Source of the DNA: Sinimarinibacterium sp. NLF-5-8
GTDB taxonomy: Bacteria; Pseudomonadota; Gammaproteobacteria; Nevskiales; Nevskiaceae
Direction: 5' to 3'
Assembly: GCF_010092425.1 (NCBI RefSeq)
Contig: NZ_CP048030.1
Coordinates: 806,001 to 870,000 of the forward strand
DNA length: 64,000 nt
Shown: piece by piece, positions 1 to 6,889 of the stretch
Position numbering within the stretch: the stretch's first letter is position 1
Layout: each line of letters begins with the position of its first letter
The notes under the pieces: model-generated
What the model saw: the letters and a program-made list of their open reading frames with translations, nothing else
Told to the model about the DNA's origin: nothing
The model's database searches: none
Translations under genes and position numbers: made by a program

Positions 1-64
1 TTCCCGATCGGGAATGTTAGGTGTGGTTGGGGCGTGATTCGGCTTTCTATTTCCCGATCGGGAA
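1..64. promoter_or_regulatory. Two identical 14-bp palindromes, putative operator pair
   Basis: TTCCCGATCGGGAA occurs at 1-14 and again at 51-64, a perfect palindrome repeated with 50-bp periodicity (about five helical turns). A related form, TTCCCGAAACGGGAA, lies at 634-648. Perfect repeated palindromes of this size are typical operators of small dimeric HTH repressors such as antitoxins. No repressor gene is visible to the left because the window starts here, so the cognate protein is unknown. The operator role is inference. Confidence 0.45.
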
Positions 65-90
65 ACGGTAGCGATCTCGATTCCAAATTG

Positions 91-107
91 ACACCCATTT
101 ACACCCA
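91..107. repeat. ACACCCA-TTT-ACACCCA motif, copy 1
   Basis: A 17-bp motif made of two ACACCCA units separated by TTT. An identical copy lies at 681-697. In both places it follows a TTCCCG...CGGGAA palindrome by about 26-32 bp, so the palindrome and the motif repeat as a unit. Directly repeated short heptamers resemble arm-type sites of tyrosine recombinases, but no integrase is present here to support that. Confidence 0.4.
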
Positions 108-176
108 ATGTGGCGCGGTTTTCAGAAATGCGCCACGACCTCTTCTTTGCGGCGAACGGATCAGCGCCAACTATCG

Positions 177-326
177 CTTGGCTCACGCGCGGAACAGCGC
201 CTTCATGGACTCCTGCCAACTCATTCGGAAGGAGACCAAAATGGAAGTCGTTCACCTCAACCAAAAACAACTGGCTGCCCGCTGGAATATCAGCGAGGCC
301 ACCCTGGAGCGCTGGCGTAGCGTCGG
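177..326. repeat. 150-bp direct repeat, copy 1 (flanks fic on the left)
   Basis: Bases 177-326 are repeated without visible difference at 1948-2097, an offset of 1771 bp. The repeat carries the leader and the first 29 codons of a small HTH gene. It starts just outside the Shine-Dalgarno region and ends inside the coding sequence. The pair brackets the fic gene, so recombination between the copies would remove fic. Confidence 0.85.
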
Positions 327-354
327 TCAGCTGCGAAACGATGATATGGGCTGA
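241..354 (+). pseudogene. Truncated copy of the excisionase-like HTH gene
   Basis: The ATG at 241 follows a good ribosome-binding site (AAGGAG, 230-235). The first 29 residues match the intact copy starting at 2012 (MEVVHLNQKQLAARWNISEA and onward). After the end of the 150-bp repeat the frame runs into unrelated sequence and stops after nine more codons, giving 37 residues. The recognition-helix region is kept but the distal part of the DNA-binding domain is lost. It is best read as a remnant of duplication or recombination, although a short peptide could still be made. Confidence 0.7.
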
Positions 355-379
355 CATTGATTGATATCAGGTATGAACA

Positions 380-403
380 AAAAACCCCGTAAAAACGGGG
401 CTT
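380..403. terminator. Rho-independent terminator-like hairpin
   Basis: AACCCCGT and ACGGGG form a short GC stem around an A-rich loop. It has TTT on the plus-strand side and six T on the minus-strand side, so it could stop transcription in both directions. On the plus strand it follows the truncated HTH gene. The stretch from here to 803 otherwise holds no convincing gene. Confidence 0.55.
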
Positions 404-627
404 TAGGTGCTTCCTGCTATGGGGTGAAGCCTTGAATTGGTGGGGGGTACCCCGCATCAAACGACTATTGAAAGTACGGAATCGAAGCGCTGCGGGTTGC
501 TGCGAACCAGTGCGAACCGGAGCGAAAAGCCTGCCGGTACGCCCGTCGGCAGTGGATGATCAAGCAGGTTTTTAGGACTGATTGGTAGTCGGAATACGGC
601 CTCAACCACGTCTGCTTTCCGTGGCCA

Positions 628-665
628 GTTCAATTCCCGAAACGGGAACTGAACCCGCGTTCGTT
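628..665. other. att-like segment resembling the tmRNA 3' T-arm, copy 1
   Basis: The stretch contains GTTCAATTCCCG, then CGGGAACTGAACCCGCGTTCG. The second part matches the plus-strand view of the tmRNA T-arm at 4503-4522 (GGGAATTGAACCCGCGTCCG) at all but a few positions. A further related segment lies at 2352-2389. tmRNA 3' ends are common integration sites of genomic islands (established), so these may be decayed attachment sites. The palindrome TTCCCGAAACGGGAA sits inside this copy. Confidence 0.4.
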
Positions 666-680
666 GCCACAGCCAATAAC

Positions 681-697
681 ACACCCATTTACACCCA
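681..697. repeat. ACACCCA-TTT-ACACCCA motif, copy 2
   Basis: Identical to 91-107 over 17 bp and again about 30 bp downstream of a TTCCCG...CGGGAA palindrome. It lies in the leader of the fic gene. Confidence 0.4.
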
Positions 698-803
698 TTC
701 CTGGGGCAAGGCGATCCGTCATGCGGCGAATGGTGACCACATTCACCGCACAATGTGCGGCGATTGGCTTGCGCGTGCGGAGATTGCAGTCCATAATCTC
801 CGC

Positions 804-1928
804 ATGGATGGCGGCGATTACAAATACATCTGGCAGGCCAGTGACTGGCCAAACTGGCGCTTCGACCTGGCGGCGCTGGCCGAGCCCATGGCTGAGGTCA
901 GTCGTGCCCAAGGGCTCTTGATGGGGCGTCTGGCTGACGTCGGCATGGCCTTGCGTGACCAAGCGAGTCTCGCGGCGCTCACCGAGGACGTGGTCAAGAC
1001 CAGCGAGATCGAAGGCGAGCAGCTCAACGTTGAATCCGTGCGCTCGTCCATCGCCCGCAGGTTGGGCGTGGATATCGGCGCGCTCGCTCCGGTCGATCGC
1101 CATGCCGAAGGCGTGGTCGAGATGGTGCTCGATGCCACCGCCAACTGCCAGGCACTGGTATCGCGTGAGCGCCTGTTCGGCTGGCATGCCGCACTGTTTC
1201 CTACCGGCTATTCTGGGCTCTCCAAGATCAACGTCGGCGGCTGGCGCGACGATGCCACCGGCCCGATGCAGGTGGTGTCCGGACCCATCGGCCGCCAGCG
1301 GGTGCATTTCGAAGCACCGCCGGCCGATCGCCTCGAGACCGAAACCAGCCGCTTCCTCGACTGGCTGAATGGCACATCAAACGAACCGCCACTGCTCAAG
1401 GCAGGCCTTGGCCATCTGTGGTTCGTCACTCTGCATCCATTCGATGATGGCAATGGCCGTATCGCCCGGGCCATTGGCGATCTGCTGCTGGCGCGTGCCG
1501 ATGGCAGCCCGCAACGCTTCTACAGTTTGTCGGCGCAGATCCAGCGCGAACGCAAGGCTTACTACGACATCCTGGAGAGGACGCAGAAGCGGTCGATGGA
1601 TGTCACCGAGTGGCTTGCGTGGTTCCTCGACACGCTTCATCGCGCCGTCGACCAAGCCCAGCACACGCTGGACGCTGTCCTGACGAAAGCGCGGTTCTGG
1701 CAGCGCTGGGCGACGACCCCGTTGAACGAGCGGCAGGTGAAATTGCTGAACAAGCTGCTCGATGGTTTCGAGGGCAAGCTCACCAGCAGCAAGTGGGCGG
1801 CCATCGCCAAATGCTCGCCGGACACGGCACTGCGCGACATCAACGATCTGCTGACGCGGGGCGTGCTGCGCAAATCGGATGCGGGCGGGCGCAGCACCAG
1901 CTATGAGCTGAACGACCTGCCGGAGTAG
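804..1928 (+). CDS. Fic family protein, likely AMP-transferase
   Basis: Fic proteins transfer AMP or other phosphate-containing groups from nucleotides to target-protein hydroxyls. The start at 804 gives a 374-residue protein opening with DYKYIWQASDWPNWRF, the usual beginning of the DUF4172-type N-terminal domain; upstream in-frame starts would add unrelated residues. An inhibitory motif of the (S/T)xxxE(G/N) type, TSEIEG, lies near residues 66-71, placing this in the class with an N-terminal autoinhibitory helix. The catalytic Fic motif HPFDDGNGRIAR is at about 211-222 and complete. The C-terminal 80 residues look like a winged helix. The gene stands alone between two 150-bp direct repeats inside an apparent island, and no separate antitoxin gene is needed because the inhibitory helix is built in. 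The target is unknown. Confidence 0.9.
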   Translation: MDGGDYKYIWQASDWPNWRFDLAALAEPMAEVSRAQGLLMGRLADVGMALRDQASLAALTEDVVKTSEIEGEQLNVESVRSSIARRLGVDIGALAPVDRHAEGVVEMVLDATANCQALVSRERLFGWHAALFPTGYSGLSKINVGGWRDDATGPMQVVSGPIGRQRVHFEAPPADRLETETSRFLDWLNGTSNEPPLLKAGLGHLWFVTLHPFDDGNGRIARAIGDLLLARADGSPQRFYSLSAQIQRERKAYYDILERTQKRSMDVTEWLAWFLDTLHRAVDQAQHTLDAVLTKARFWQRWATTPLNERQVKLLNKLLDGFEGKLTSSKWAAIAKCSPDTALRDINDLLTRGVLRKSDAGGRSTSYELNDLPE

Positions 1929-1947
1929 CGGCGCTTCCTGGAATTGC

Positions 1948-2097
1948 CTTGGCTCACGCGCGGAACAGCGCCTTCATGGACTCCTGCCAACTCATTCGGA
2001 AGGAGACCAAAATGGAAGTCGTTCACCTCAACCAAAAACAACTGGCTGCCCGCTGGAATATCAGCGAGGCCACCCTGGAGCGCTGGCGTAGCGTCGG
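1948..2097. repeat. 150-bp direct repeat, copy 2 (flanks fic on the right)
   Basis: This is the second copy of bases 177-326. It begins 19 bp after the fic stop codon and runs into codon 29 of the intact HTH gene. Confidence 0.85.
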
Positions 2098-2227
2098 GAT
2101 CGGGCCAAAATTCCTGAAACTCTGTGGCCGGGTGGCTTACCGCCAGGTCGACATCGAGGCCTACGAGGAGTCGTGCCTGCAGATTTCAACCAGCCAGTCG
2201 GTCGCGGCGCACGTAAGTGCCGGCTGA
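2012..2227 (+). CDS. Small excisionase/AlpA-like HTH DNA-binding protein
   Basis: This 71-residue protein starts at an ATG preceded by AAGGAG. The segment LNQKQLAARWNISEATLERW followed by KFLKLCGRVAYRQVDIEAYE is the pattern of helix_turn_helix_17/excisionase-type winged HTH proteins (established family pattern: helix-turn-helix, then a 'K...G.v.Y...di..y' wing). Such proteins act as directionality factors or as small regulators of integrated elements. It is the only intact mobile-element-type gene in the first 4.5 kb; no integrase was found. The ATG codon and the first 29 codons are duplicated at 241. The product is a likely DNA-binding protein with unknown target. Confidence 0.75.
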   Translation: MEVVHLNQKQLAARWNISEATLERWRSVGIGPKFLKLCGRVAYRQVDIEAYEESCLQISTSQSVAAHVSAG

Positions 2228-2310
2228 AATGTTCCGATTCGTCGGTAGATATCGACAAGTACCGACGATTTGCAACGTCGGCGGCACCGCCGGCCATCTG
2301 GGCGATGCAG
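2223..2310. repeat. Imperfect ~90-bp repeat, copy A
   Basis: GCTGAAATGTTCCGATTCGT and the following 70 bp recur with scattered changes and small indels at 4203-4301. Shared blocks include ATGTTCCGATTCGTCGG, AAGTACCGAC, TTTGCAACGT and CTGGGCGA. Neither copy encodes a recognisable protein. It could be a terminal or attachment-region sequence of successive insertions. Confidence 0.6.
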
Positions 2311-2648
2311 TCGCCGGAAACGGGCATCAAACTCGTCTGCGATGGGATGTCGGTTCAATTCCCAAACCCTGAATCGAACCCGTGTCCGCACGGTAGTTCA
2401 AACGGTGGGCTCGGCGGCTGCGTCATTGTCGGCGGCGGGGTCGGTGAGCCGCCGAATCGTCAGTGCACAGCGTTGCTCAATCAAGGTATTGATTTGCTCA
2501 ACCACGACATTGCCAGCAAAACTTTGTCCGGGGTCAAACTGGAGCTTGCGCGCCGTGGCGGGCAGTAGTTTTGTCAGGTCCAAATGCGCCGTTTGGCCGC
2601 GTCAGTTTCGCGGCGGTCTCCAGCCGTACATGCACCAAACGCCTTTGG
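2311..2648. other. Intergenic stretch with decayed att-like segment and a possible gene remnant
   Basis: At 2352-2389 the sequence GGTTCAATTCCC...GAATCGAACCCGTGTCCG parallels the segment at 628-665 and, more weakly, the tmRNA T-arm. On the minus strand 2398-2583 stays open for 61 codons (MDLTKLLPATARKLQFDPGQ onward), with a residue composition that looks protein-like; it may be the tail of a lost gene, and no family was recognised. Nothing else was supported here. Confidence 0.35.
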
Positions 2649-3611
2649 TCATCCGCCGCGTCGCAACTCCCTGACGCCCCGGCCCAGCTTGCGGCGCAAC
2701 AGGGCCCGCAGGGTCACCCCATCCGAGTACCCGACCTGTGCGGCGACTTGGTCGACGCTCGCGTTTCCGGTGCGCAAGAGATGGACGGCATGCTCCACGC
2801 GCAGGTCCTGGAAATACGACAGCGGTGTCTTGCCCAAAACGCTTTGCAGCCGCCGCGCCAAGGTGCGCTCGCTTGTGCCCACGGCGCTGGCCGCCTCGGC
2901 CAGCGAGAACCCCTGCGCGAGCCGACGTCTGGCCCAGCACTCGAAGCGCTCCACCATCGGGTCGGCATGCGCAAGGTGGTCGGGAATCACGAACTCGGCT
3001 TGCGAACTGCGTGTCTCGACCAGCAGATAGCGTGCCACCAGGGCCGCCAGCGCCGGACTGCGCCCTCGGATGATGCGCAAGGCCAAGTCGACGTGGGCCA
3101 AAGCGGCACCCGCGGTGGTGAAGCGTGTCGAGTTCACGATCATGCGTGACTCGTCCAGCTTGACGTTCGGATAGCGCTGCCGAAACATCGGCCCCAGCCA
3201 CCATGACGTCGTCGCACGATGCCCATCAAGCAGGCCACTCTCTGCAAGCAAGAAACTACCGGAGCAAGCGGCACCAAGGTGCGCGCCAGCGGTGGACCAC
3301 TGCTGTAGCGCCGCGACCGCGTCGGGCACATCGGGGCGTGTGAGTCGAGCCGAGAGCGTGTCAGGCATCTTGTCGCCAAACGCAGGCACGAGCACGACGT
3401 CTGGTTCGGGCACACCATGCGCAGTGACCACGGGGACCGTCAAGCCTTGCGCAGTTCGGATGCGACGCCGCACGCCCACCAGCGTGAGCTCTATGTGCGC
3501 GGGAGCCTGTGGCAGCGAGCCCGCCATCGCATTGGCCAAGCCCACTGTGTCGGTGAGCGCCGCAAGCCCCAGATCAAACACGCCATCACAAACAAGGATG
3601 TGGAGTTTCAT
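2649..3611 (-). CDS. GlxA-type AraC-family transcriptional regulator
   Basis: The protein has two parts: an N-terminal DJ-1/PfpI-like domain (about residues 1-190, with the nucleophile-elbow-like segment GAACSGSFLLAESGLL) and a C-terminal AraC-type double HTH (about 220-320, with SLAEAASAVGTSERTLARRL and VDQVAAQVGYSDGVTLRALL). This is the architecture of GlxA-like regulators. The ATG at 3611 (MKLHILVCDG) is preferred over the one at 3662 because it matches the family start and leaves room for an operator. It is transcribed divergently from the monooxygenase gene at 3726, which it probably controls (inference). The length of 320 residues is normal. Confidence 0.88.
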   Translation of the reverse strand: MKLHILVCDGVFDLGLAALTDTVGLANAMAGSLPQAPAHIELTLVGVRRRIRTAQGLTVPVVTAHGVPEPDVVLVPAFGDKMPDTLSARLTRPDVPDAVAALQQWSTAGAHLGAACSGSFLLAESGLLDGHRATTSWWLGPMFRQRYPNVKLDESRMIVNSTRFTTAGAALAHVDLALRIIRGRSPALAALVARYLLVETRSSQAEFVIPDHLAHADPMVERFECWARRRLAQGFSLAEAASAVGTSERTLARRLQSVLGKTPLSYFQDLRVEHAVHLLRTGNASVDQVAAQVGYSDGVTLRALLRRKLGRGVRELRRGG

Positions 3612-3615
3612 GGCA

Positions 3616-3650
3616 ACAATGATATCAATGTTGTCATTATTGTCTATAGA
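3616..3650. promoter_or_regulatory. AT-rich inverted repeat between divergent genes
   Basis: ACAATGA and TCATTATTGT face each other in the 114-bp gap between the AraC-type regulator and the monooxygenase gene, in locally AT-rich DNA. The position suits an operator or overlapping divergent promoters. No protein-binding assignment is possible from sequence alone. Confidence 0.35.
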
Positions 3651-3725
3651 GATAGGTGTCATGAAGACTTAGACTGCAGTCTCGTTGATCCATTCACCTA
3701 ACCCATTTACCCAAAGGATTACAGT

Positions 3726-4028
3726 ATGACCAAGCTCGCCCTGTTTGTTCGCCTCGAAGCCAAACCCGGCCAGGAGGCTGCGCTTGCCGACTTCCTGGCC
3801 AGCGCACTGCCGCTCGCCAACGCCGAGTCCGGCACCACGGCCTGGTTCGCATTGAAGTTTGGCCCTTCGACGTTCGGTGTGTTCGATGCCTTTGCCGATG
3901 AGGCAGGTCGCCAAGCACATCTGAACGGCCAGATCGCCGCGGCCTTGATGGCCAACGCCGCGACCTTGCTCAGTTCTCCGCCCAATATCGAGAAGGTCGA
4001 ACTGCTTGCAGCCAAACTGCCTGCATGA
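3726..4028 (+). CDS. Antibiotic biosynthesis monooxygenase-like (ABM) protein
   Basis: A 100-residue single-domain protein (MTKLALFVRLEAKPGQEAAL...). The opening strand followed by 'KPG.E' and a helix, then GTTAWFALKFGPSTFGVFDAF, is the ferredoxin-like dimeric alpha/beta barrel pattern of YgiN/ABM-type quinol monooxygenases. The ATG lies a few bases after a weak purine stretch (AAAGGA). Divergent from a GlxA-type regulator, so it may be its target in a quinone, furan or electrophile response (inference). The substrate cannot be told. Confidence 0.75.
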   Translation: MTKLALFVRLEAKPGQEAALADFLASALPLANAESGTTAWFALKFGPSTFGVFDAFADEAGRQAHLNGQIAAALMANAATLLSSPPNIEKVELLAAKLPA

Positions 4029-4452
4029 CAACCCGGCCTTGACCCAATCAGGTCACGCTGCAGGATGGGGGTCACACGGCCCTACGCAGCGTCCCCTCCA
4101 ATTGCACTTGCCCAGGGAGCTACCTTCCACAGCGATTGGGGGGGCAATATTGCAGCCAGAACTTCCAAGCTGCGTCAGCAAGCAGGGGCAACATCAGGGC
4201 GAGCTGAGATGTTCCGATTCGTCGGGTAGTTATCGAGAAGTACCGACTGTTTGCAACGTGTCGGTACCGAGAGCCGTCTGGGCGAGCCAGATTTCCGGCC
4301 CATTGGAAGTCCGCAGTCCGCAAGCGCGGATCGATCGAGCGATTTGTTGAAAATCAACGGCCTGGCATCAGGCCGTGCGGGCTGGTGAGGGTTCCTGCGG
4401 GTTCATGCGGAAAGATTCGAACTCCTGCGGGGTCTGGGCGCGATCAGGCAAG
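4029..4452. other. Non-coding junction between island and ssrA
   Basis: This contains copy B of the ~90-bp imperfect repeat (4203-4301) and, at 4385-4425, CTGCGGGTT..TGCGGAAAGATTCGAA, which partly echoes 488-520. No open frame looks coding. It lies between the last accessory gene and the tmRNA terminator. Confidence 0.4.
4203..4301. repeat. Imperfect ~90-bp repeat, copy B
   Basis: Related to 2223-2310, with shared blocks ATGTTCCGATTCGTCGG, AAGTACCGAC, TTTGCAACGT and CTGGGCGA. The distance between the copies is 1980 bp and they bracket the regulator/monooxygenase pair. Confidence 0.6.
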
Positions 4453-4483
4453 AAAAAACCCCAACCGAGAACGGTTGGGGTTT
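4453..4483 (-). terminator. ssrA terminator
   Basis: AACCCCAACCG and CGGTTGGGGTT form an 11-bp stem with a 4-nt loop. Read on the minus strand it follows the mature tmRNA end by 7 nt and ends in TTTTTTCTT. Confidence 0.85.
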
Positions 4484-4489
4484 CAATAT

Positions 4490-4844
4490 TGGTGGAGCTG
4501 GCGGGAATTGAACCCGCGTCCGCCGATCCGTCGTCTTCGGATCTACATGCTTAGCCGATTCTTGTTTTTCGACGCAAGTTCCCGTATCGGCACGGAGCGC
4601 TTGCGCTTATCCCCTTGAAGTTTTAGCGACGCGACCAAGGGCGGGCGTTGTCACGATCCGATGTGAGTCGACGCCTCAACCTCTCCGGCATCGGAACCAG
4701 GGAGCGAGACGCTCGCCTTAATTAGGCGGCGAGGGCGTAGTTGGAGTCGTTCGCAACTAGCTTGGTTGCCATAGGTTTTACGAGGACATGACACCTCGGC
4801 ATGCACCTTGGATTCCGTTACCAGCGTCGAAACCGGTCAGCCCC
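4490..4844 (-). ncRNA. ssrA: tmRNA (transfer-messenger RNA)
   Basis: tmRNA rescues stalled ribosomes with SmpB and tags nascent peptides for degradation. On the minus strand the 5' end reads GGGGCTGACCGGTTTCGACG and the 3' end is a tRNA-like T-arm and acceptor ending in CCA at 4490; G at 4844 pairs in the acceptor. The resume frame at 4754-4722 reads Ala-Asn-Asp-Ser-Asn-Tyr-Ala-Leu-Ala-Ala-stop, so the tag is ANDSNYALAA. The length of about 355 nt is normal. smpB lies 61 bp upstream in the same direction. The 3' end abuts the accessory region 1-4450, as expected for an integration site. Confidence 0.97.
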
Positions 4845-4857
4845 AAAGTAGGCGAGC

Positions 4858-4863
4858 AGTATA
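4858..4863 (-). promoter_or_regulatory. Likely -10 element of ssrA
   Basis: On the minus strand TATACT lies about 14 nt upstream of the mature tmRNA 5' end. No good -35 is seen at the usual distance; the surrounding DNA is AT-rich. Confidence 0.4.
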
Positions 4864-4905
4864 ACTGTATTTTTGTGCGATTGTGGGGTGGCAAGTTTTT
4901 GAGGA

Positions 4906-5397
4906 TCAGGATTTTGCATCGTGCCGCATGATGCGCTCTTTTTGCCGCTGCCAGTCTTTTTCTTTGAGGTCGGCACGCTTGTCGTAGAGCTTTTTGCCTT
5001 TGGCCAAGCCAACTTCAAGCTTTGCCCGGCCGCGTGTCCAATGCAGGTCAAGTGGGATGAGGGTGTAGCCAGCGCGTTCGACTTTTCCGATCAGGGTGGC
5101 GAGTTCCTTGCGGTGCATGAGCAGCTTGCGGGTGCGCGTGGCGTCGGCAATTTCATGCGTGCAGGTTTGTTTGAGTGGCGTGAAGTGGGCGCCAATCAAA
5201 AATGCTTCCCCTCGCTTGAGCACGACGTAGGCTTCGGTGATCTGTGCGCGACCGGCGCGCAGGCTTTTGACTTCCCAGCCTTGCAGCATCAGCCCGGCTT
5301 CGTAGCGTTCCTCGATGTGATAATCATGGCGCGCGCGTCGGTTGACCGCGATGGTGCGGTCGTGAGTTTGTTGGGTGTTGGTTTTTTTTTGTGCCAT
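4906..5397 (-). CDS. smpB: SsrA-binding protein SmpB
   Basis: SmpB binds the tRNA-like part of tmRNA and places it in the ribosomal A site. The 163-residue protein shows the family core: [31 protein letters not shown], and the basic C-terminal tail [20 protein letters not shown] that becomes helical in the mRNA channel. The ATG at 5397 (MAQKK...) fits the family length; an upstream in-frame start would add ten unlikely residues. It stands directly upstream of ssrA, so both partners of trans-translation are adjacent. Divergent from the transporter at 5503. Confidence 0.97.
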   Translation of the reverse strand: MAQKKTNTQQTHDRTIAVNRRARHDYHIEERYEAGLMLQGWEVKSLRAGRAQITEAYVVLKRGEAFLIGAHFTPLKQTCTHEIADATRTRKLLMHRKELATLIGKVERAGYTLIPLDLHWTRGRAKLEVGLAKGKKLYDKRADLKEKDWQRQKERIMRHDAKS

Positions 5398-5502
5398 CCG
5401 TTGATTATATGAGAGCGTCGGCGGCAAGGGGGATTATGGCGGCTCATGATGTTGGATCGAGGTGATGCAACACGCGGGGGCACGCTCTAAACTGGCGCCA
5501 TC

Positions 5503-6888
5503 ATGAACATCCGCGAAAGTAGTTACGGGTATTGGTCGTCCACACACAGTTTTTTGTGGGTGGTGGTAGGCGCGACGGTTTCGATCAGCACCCTGACACG
5601 GGTGCCTTATTTGATGAGCCAGTATGGCGGCTCGGCTTTTTTATTGACGTATCTGCTTTGTGCGATTTTGTTTGCGGTGCCCTTGATGTTGGCCGAGTGG
5701 ATTCTTGGGCGCTGGTCGCGTGATGATGTTGTTGCAGGAATGGGGCATTTGGCGCAGGCGGCGCAGGCGCGCCGAAGCTGGAAGGCCGTCGGAATGATGG
5801 CGCTGGCGGGGGCGATTCTGGTTCTGTCGTATTACAGCGTGATGGCCGGTTGGAGTATGGCTTATACATTCCGGATGGCCGGGGGGGCGGTCAGCGGTCT
5901 GGATGTTGCGCAATCACGCCAGCTTTTTCTGGATCTGGCTCAGGATCCTGAACGTAGCCTGTCTTGGCATACGCTGTTCATGGTGGCGGTGTGTGTGGTG
6001 GTCGCGCATGGTTTCAAGGAGGGGGTTGAGCGTGCGGCGGTGAGACTGGTGCCAGCTGCTATGACGTTGGTGGTTGGCTTGCTGGTCTATGCGATGGCGA
6101 AGGTTGATATACAGCCCGCATGGGCGCAGTTGATGACCCCTGATTTTGCAAAACTGGGCTGGCGCGGGGTGATCGAAGCCATGATTCAGGCCTTTTTCAC
6201 GATGAGTCTGGGGATTGGTGTGATGATGAATCTGGGGGTCTATTTACCGGCATCGGCACCCATCAAACGGTTGGCGTTTTCGGTGCTGTTGATCAACATT
6301 GCGTTCAGCGTCGTGGCGGGTGTTGCACTGTATGCGTTGGTACTGGCTTCAGATCAGTCACCAGTCGCCGGGCTGGCGCTGATTTTTCAGATTGTGCCGC
6401 TGAGTCTGCCAAATACCTTTGGCGGAACGCTGTTCGGTGTTGCTTTTTTTCTGACGCTGTTTTTGATCACACTGTGTTCGGCGACGGTGATGCTGGAGCC
6501 TCTGACTCGCTATTTGAGCGATCGCTTGCGTTGGACACGGGTATTTGCGGCGACCAGCGGTGCATTGATCATCTGGTATCTCGGGCTGGGCAGTCTGCTG
6601 TCATTCAATATCTGGCATGACGCGGAATTGTTTGGCCGCACCTTTTTTGGATGGATCCAGTTTCTGACAATCAATCTTTTAGTCCCGGCGACCGCTTTGC
6701 TGATTTGTATTTTTGTTGGCAGCATCATGCCGCGCGAGCTCGCATGGGTTGCCTGGGGGGAGCGGAACCGGCGCATTTTTGATATATGGTTTTTCATGTT
6801 GCGCTATCCCGCACGGATCAGCCTGATCATCATTTTGTTGTATTCAACGGGGCTGCTGGATGTTTTGATGCGTTTTTGGACGGGATAA
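5503..6888 (+). CDS. Sodium:neurotransmitter symporter (SNF/NSS) family transporter
   Basis: A 461-residue integral membrane protein with about eleven to twelve hydrophobic helices. TM1 with YGGSAFLLTYLLCAI and LMLAEWILGR matches the LeuT-fold NSS family, in which TM1 is followed by 'GG.aF...Y......G.P....E...G'. The usual unwound TM1 signature (GN.wRFP) reads SISTLTRVPYL here, so the conserved Asn and Trp are replaced. TM6 has the expected AFFTMSLGIGVMMNLGVYLP. The likely role is Na+-coupled uptake of an amino acid or amine; the substrate is unknown and the altered site leaves ion coupling open. It sits 2 bp upstream of rnfH. Confidence 0.85.
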   Translation: MNIRESSYGYWSSTHSFLWVVVGATVSISTLTRVPYLMSQYGGSAFLLTYLLCAILFAVPLMLAEWILGRWSRDDVVAGMGHLAQAAQARRSWKAVGMMALAGAILVLSYYSVMAGWSMAYTFRMAGGAVSGLDVAQSRQLFLDLAQDPERSLSWHTLFMVAVCVVVAHGFKEGVERAAVRLVPAAMTLVVGLLVYAMAKVDIQPAWAQLMTPDFAKLGWRGVIEAMIQAFFTMSLGIGVMMNLGVYLPASAPIKRLAFSVLLINIAFSVVAGVALYALVLASDQSPVAGLALIFQIVPLSLPNTFGGTLFGVAFFLTLFLITLCSATVMLEPLTRYLSDRLRWTRVFAATSGALIIWYLGLGSLLSFNIWHDAELFGRTFFGWIQFLTINLLVPATALLICIFVGSIMPRELAWVAWGERNRRIFDIWFFMLRYPARISLIIILLYSTGLLDVLMRFWTG

Positions 6889-6889
6889 A

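Noticed and set aside
434-460. TTGGTGGGGGGTACCCC as a possible tRNA or tmRNA 3' end with CCA
   Set aside because: On the minus strand the preceding bases do not form a T-arm or anticodon arm.
582-803. N-terminal extension of Fic from an upstream start
   Set aside because: The extra 74 residues do not look like protein sequence and include the att-like palindrome; the family opening is at the ATG at 804.
457-852. 131-codon minus-strand frame opposite the fic leader
   Set aside because: Composition is rich in Cys, His, Arg and Pro without a family pattern, it overlaps the real fic start, and it has no ribosome-binding site.
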